DNA of 9,543 bases from Micavibrio aeruginosavorus (GTDB lineage: Bacteria; Pseudomonadota; Alphaproteobacteria; UBA9219), in the NCBI GenBank assembly GCA_020720905.1, contig DYNT01000040.1, positions 1 through 9,543 on the forward strand. Direction: 5' to 3'. The position numbers and the translations under genes were made by a program. The notes under the pieces are model-generated. The model had not been told where the DNA came from and searched no databases. It saw only the letters and a program-made list of their open reading frames with translations. Positions 7,276 through 9,543 of this stretch are shown here, piece by piece (position 1 is the stretch's first letter; each line of letters starts with the position of its first letter).

Positions 7276-7557
7276 TTAATGGTAGCTCAACTCATCCGCC
7301 TTACCATGAAAGACTTTATAAGCATAGAACGTATAGCCGAAAAGAAGGGGCAAGGTGATGAGCGCCCCCACCAAAATCACCATCAAGGATTCTGGCGCAC
7401 TGGCGGCTTCGATGATCGTCAGCTGCTCAGGCACGATATAGGGATAAAAGAAAAAGGCGAGCGCCACAACGCTAACCTTAAACAAGCCAACCGTTAAGGC
7501 AAAGGGAACCCAAACCCTGCGGCTTGGCGTTTGGGTCAGCTTTAAATGACACCTCAA
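7276..7557 (-). pseudogene. cydB: C-terminal remnant of cydB (cytochrome bd oxidase subunit II)
   Basis: The 93-residue reading frame matches only the last part of CydB, the quinol oxidase subunit of about 335-385 residues. The FFFYPYIVPEQLTI segment, the EAASAPESL stretch, LPLLFGYTFYAY and the final KVFHGK motif are the C-terminal helices and tail of that family. The first ten residues do not look like CydB, and an in-frame TAA at 7563-7561 closes the frame upstream. The first three-quarters of the gene, and cydA, are therefore missing here. The opening codon would be TTG with no evident ribosome-binding site. I read it as a truncated, non-functional gene left by a deletion or recombination between yqgE and the mazEF promoter. 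A translated two-helix membrane peptide is possible but unlikely. Confidence 0.8.
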
Positions 7558-7585
7558 TCGTTAGATATTAGTTAAGAAACACCCT

Positions 7586-8155
7586 TCACGCATGCCCCAT
7601 ATCACTAGAGAGCATTGTGGGGCTCACCCCAATCGATGAGAGCGCGAGCTGCCATTTATTTTCGATATTGGCATCAAAAAGGATCGCCAGATCCGCTGGC
7701 GCGGTCAGCCAACCGTTAGACTGAATCTCGGCCTCCAGCTGCCCCGCCGACCATCCGGCATAACCCAAAACAAGCAAGGCGCGCTCTGGCTCCGCGCCTT
7801 CGGTGAGGGCTCGCAAGATTTCAACAGTCGCTGTTAAATGAAGGGTTGGCGAAATCCGCGTTGTCGCCTCGCTGTCATAGTCCGAGGAATGCAAAACAAA
7901 ACCGCGCACAGGCTCAACTGGCCCCCCATAATAGACAAGGTGTTCCGGTGCGCCAGGTGGCAACACAATACCGAATTGATTAAGCAAGCCGCCAAAATCC
8001 AAATCACCAAACAAACGATTGATCACAAGCCCCATCGCACCCTCTGGCCCATGCGAGCAAACAAGGATAACGGTTTTTTCAAAGCGAGGGTCGATCATCG
8101 AAGGCATAGCAATAAGCAGCTGACCCGTAAGCCAGTTACGCTCCTCAAAAAACAT
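7586..8155 (-). CDS. YqgE/AlgH family protein (DUF179)
   Basis: Conserved protein of about 189 residues in the UPF0301/AlgH family. Its molecular role is unsettled; algH was named as a regulator of alginate synthesis in Pseudomonas. Family marks are LTGQLLIAMPSM near the N-terminus, DPRFEKTVILVCSHGPEGAMG, LVINRLFGDL, the YYGGPVEP motif, RALLVLGYAGWSAGQLEAEI, and the NGWLTAP segment. No signal peptide or membrane helix is seen, so it is cytosolic. The start is uncertain. ATG at 8155 gives the usual family length but has only a weak ribosome-binding site. An in-frame TTG at 8182 has AGGGGG six bases upstream and would add nine basic residues. It is divergent from the ScsB gene and followed within 30 bases by the cydB remnant. 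Confidence 0.9.
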   Translation of the reverse strand: MFFEERNWLTGQLLIAMPSMIDPRFEKTVILVCSHGPEGAMGLVINRLFGDLDFGGLLNQFGIVLPPGAPEHLVYYGGPVEPVRGFVLHSSDYDSEATTRISPTLHLTATVEILRALTEGAEPERALLVLGYAGWSAGQLEAEIQSNGWLTAPADLAILFDANIENKWQLALSSIGVSPTMLSSDMGHA

Positions 8156-8211
8156 TTTGATTTTGTCTGCTTTCTTGCCCAAGAGTTTCCCCCTTTTCAA
8201 GCGGACATAGT

Positions 8212-8230
8212 ATGGTTATTCTTTAACCAT
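8212..8230. repeat. Short inverted repeat between divergent yqgE and scsB-type genes
   Basis: ATGGTTA (8212-8218) and TAACCAT (8224-8230) are exact reverse complements around a 5-base centre. Placed over the probable start of the yqgE transcript and about 65 bases before the plus-strand ATG, it could be an operator or a hairpin in the leader RNA. No poly-T run follows on either strand, so it is not an intrinsic terminator. Confidence 0.35.
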
Positions 8231-8256
8231 TCTATTGCATCATGGCAAAAGAGCAA
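8229..8256 (-). promoter_or_regulatory. Candidate promoter for yqgE/algH
   Basis: On the minus strand, TTGCTC (8256-8251) and TAGAAT (8234-8229, five of six to consensus) are 16 bases apart, with an expected start near 8222. The -35 is the same hexamer as at the mazE promoter. The inverted repeat at 8212-8230 covers the expected start point. Confidence 0.4.
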
Positions 8257-8293
8257 TGCCCAAAATTTTACCCCTTAACATCAAGGAAGCGTT

Positions 8294-9543
8294 ATGAATC
8301 GCCTTATCTCTCTTTTTTTCATCATTCTCGCCCTTGCGCCCGCGCCATTATGGGCGGCGACCAGCGATTGGCAGCGCGAGGACGGCATAGCGGTGCGCCT
8401 GATTGGCAGCGATGCTTTATCATCGAACAATAAAGGGCTAACGCTTGGCCTTGATATTCAACTTGATGAAGGCTGGCATATTTATTGGCGCAGCGCGGGC
8501 GAGGTGGGCACACCGCCAAGGGTCACCACAGAGGGATCGGATAACGTAGAATCGCTCAATATCCTCTACCCCACGCCACGCCGCATGAGCCTGATGGGGA
8601 TGGAGACGATTGGCTATGAAGGCCCCGTCATCCTTCCCTTGTCTGTTCTTAAAAAGGAACCGGCCAAGAACCTGACATTACGCGCCAGCCTTGATATTCT
8701 AACATGCAGCACTTTGTGCGTTCCTCGCCATTTTGATCTTACGCTCAGTCCTGACAGAATGGGCGGCGAAGAGGAAAACGCGCTGATTGAAGAAGCCCTG
8801 ACGCGCCTTCCCTCCCCCCAAGACACAGACGCTTTATCGAACCTGAAAACAACGCTTGGCTCCAACACCGTGCAGGTAACCTTTAATACCCAAGACGCCT
8901 TGCAACAGCCCGATTTGTTTGTTGAAAGCCCATCTGATCTCACCTTTTCCAAACCCAGCATTATCCCTGCCCCCGATGGTCATGGGGCGACGCTGACGGC
9001 TACGCTTCTCACCCCTTTACCAGAAGGGGCTTCGCTGGCTGACATACCTTTAACACTCACACTCACAAACGGCCAAGCCGCACGTGAAATTAAACTGTCG
9101 CCTCAATCTGCCGCCGTACCAGCCGACACCGCACCACCAGCTTCGCCCATGCCCTTTTGGACGATTGTTTTACTGGCGCTCATGGGCGGCTTTATCTTGA
9201 ACCTGATGCCTTGCGTTCTGCCCGTTCTATCAATCAAAGTCCTGTCCGTGATTAAGCATGCCGGCAACCATAAAGATGTCGTGCGTCATTCCTTTCTGGC
9301 TTCAGCAGGTGGCATCGTTTTTTCGTTTGTCCTGCTTGCTGTGGCCACCATCGCGCTTAAAGCGTCAGGCCAAGCCTTTGGCTGGGGTGTGCAATTCCAG
9401 CAGCCCGCTTTTCTCGTCTTTATGATCGCCCTTTTGACCTTCTTCGCCGCGAACCTGTGGGGCTTTTTTGAAATCACGCTGCCGCGCTTTATTCTGGATC
9501 GGGTCGATACTTCGCGTCATCCCAAACTGGCGGGCGATTTTGC
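8294..9543 (+). CDS. ScsB/DsbD-type thiol:disulfide interchange protein (N-terminal part, cut by window end)
   Basis: The open frame runs from ATG at 8294 past the window edge, so only the first 416 residues are visible. A signal peptide (MNRLISLFF, core, cleavage near LWA at 21) leads into a periplasmic domain to about residue 285. This contains LDEGWHIYWRSAGEVGTPP, GYEGPVILPL and a cysteine pair Cys138/Cys142 in CSTLCVP. It is the N-terminal domain of ScsB-like proteins (suppressor of copper sensitivity) rather than of classical E. coli DsbD. The DsbD membrane domain begins at about residue 292 with LMPCVLPVLSIKVLSV, where Cys307 is the first redox cysteine of the electron shuttle. The second membrane cysteine and any C-terminal thioredoxin domain lie beyond the window. 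Such proteins carry electrons from cytoplasmic thioredoxin to periplasmic thiol proteins. AAGGA lies six bases before the ATG. Confidence 0.88.
   Translation, partial: MNRLISLFFIILALAPAPLWAATSDWQREDGIAVRLIGSDALSSNNKGLTLGLDIQLDEGWHIYWRSAGEVGTPPRVTTEGSDNVESLNILYPTPRRMSLMGMETIGYEGPVILPLSVLKKEPAKNLTLRASLDILTCSTLCVPRHFDLTLSPDRMGGEEENALIEEALTRLPSPQDTDALSNLKTTLGSNTVQVTFNTQDALQQPDLFVESPSDLTFSKPSIIPAPDGHGATLTATLLTPLPEGASLADIPLTLTLTNGQAAREIKLSPQSAAVPADTAPPASPMPFWTIVLLALMGGFILNLMPCVLPVLSIKVLSVIKHAGNHKDVVRHSFLASAGGIVFSFVLLAVATIALKASGQAFGWGVQFQQPAFLVFMIALLTFFAANLWGFFEITLPRFILDRVDTSRHPKLAGDF

Noticed and set aside
8242..8961. Short frames on both strands across the start of the ScsB-type gene
   Set aside because: They conflict with the continuous ScsB-type reading frame from 8294, which has a signal peptide, family motifs and a good ribosome-binding site.
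1..9543. tRNA, rRNA, CRISPR array, insertion sequence or prophage
   Set aside because: No cloverleaf-like sequence, regularly spaced repeat, transposase motif or phage gene was seen.

Overview
The window looks like a chromosomal segment of a free-living Gram-negative bacterium, most likely an alphaproteobacterium of moderate GC content. It carries a periplasmic LolA lipoprotein carrier, a YqgE/AlgH protein, the TldE-type peptidase subunit PmbA and a ScsB-type DsbD with the N-terminal domain often seen in that class. The phylum-level placement is inferred from protein character only; there is no rRNA or other marker here. No RNA gene, CRISPR array, insertion sequence or phage gene was found, and no gene-free stretch exceeds about 220 bases.

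Layout. (1) 50-457, plus strand: an unrecognised small protein with one membrane segment. It meets the next gene head-on, and the two stop codons share one CTAG. (2) 3920-454, minus strand: a two-gene operon of a FIST-domain sensor followed by a soluble hybrid histidine kinase with two receiver domains, joined by a TGATG stop/start overlap. (3) 3921-4142: a divergent intergenic region with candidate promoters on both strands and a spaced inverted repeat around the minus-strand one. (4) 4143-4826, plus: lolA. (5) 7213-4838, minus: mazE, mazF, pmbA and a membrane-anchored rhodanese, closely spaced and probably one transcript, with a near-perfect 30-base palindrome over the mazE promoter. (6) 7557-7276, minus: the C-terminal remnant of cydB (cytochrome bd oxidase subunit II). 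(7) 8155-7586, minus: yqgE/algH. (8) 8294 to the window end, plus: the N-terminal part of a ScsB/DsbD-type thiol:disulfide reductase, cut by the window edge.

How the genes relate. The FIST/kinase pair is a self-contained cytoplasmic sensing unit resembling the NosP-NahK nitric-oxide sensing couples of gammaproteobacteria, although the ligand here is not established. The toxin-antitoxin module sits directly after the cydB remnant and directly before pmbA, which suggests local rearrangement, and its co-orientation with a TldE-type peptidase gene is suggestive because TldD/TldE have been linked to antitoxin turnover. LolA, the rhodanese and the ScsB protein are envelope-associated housekeeping functions.
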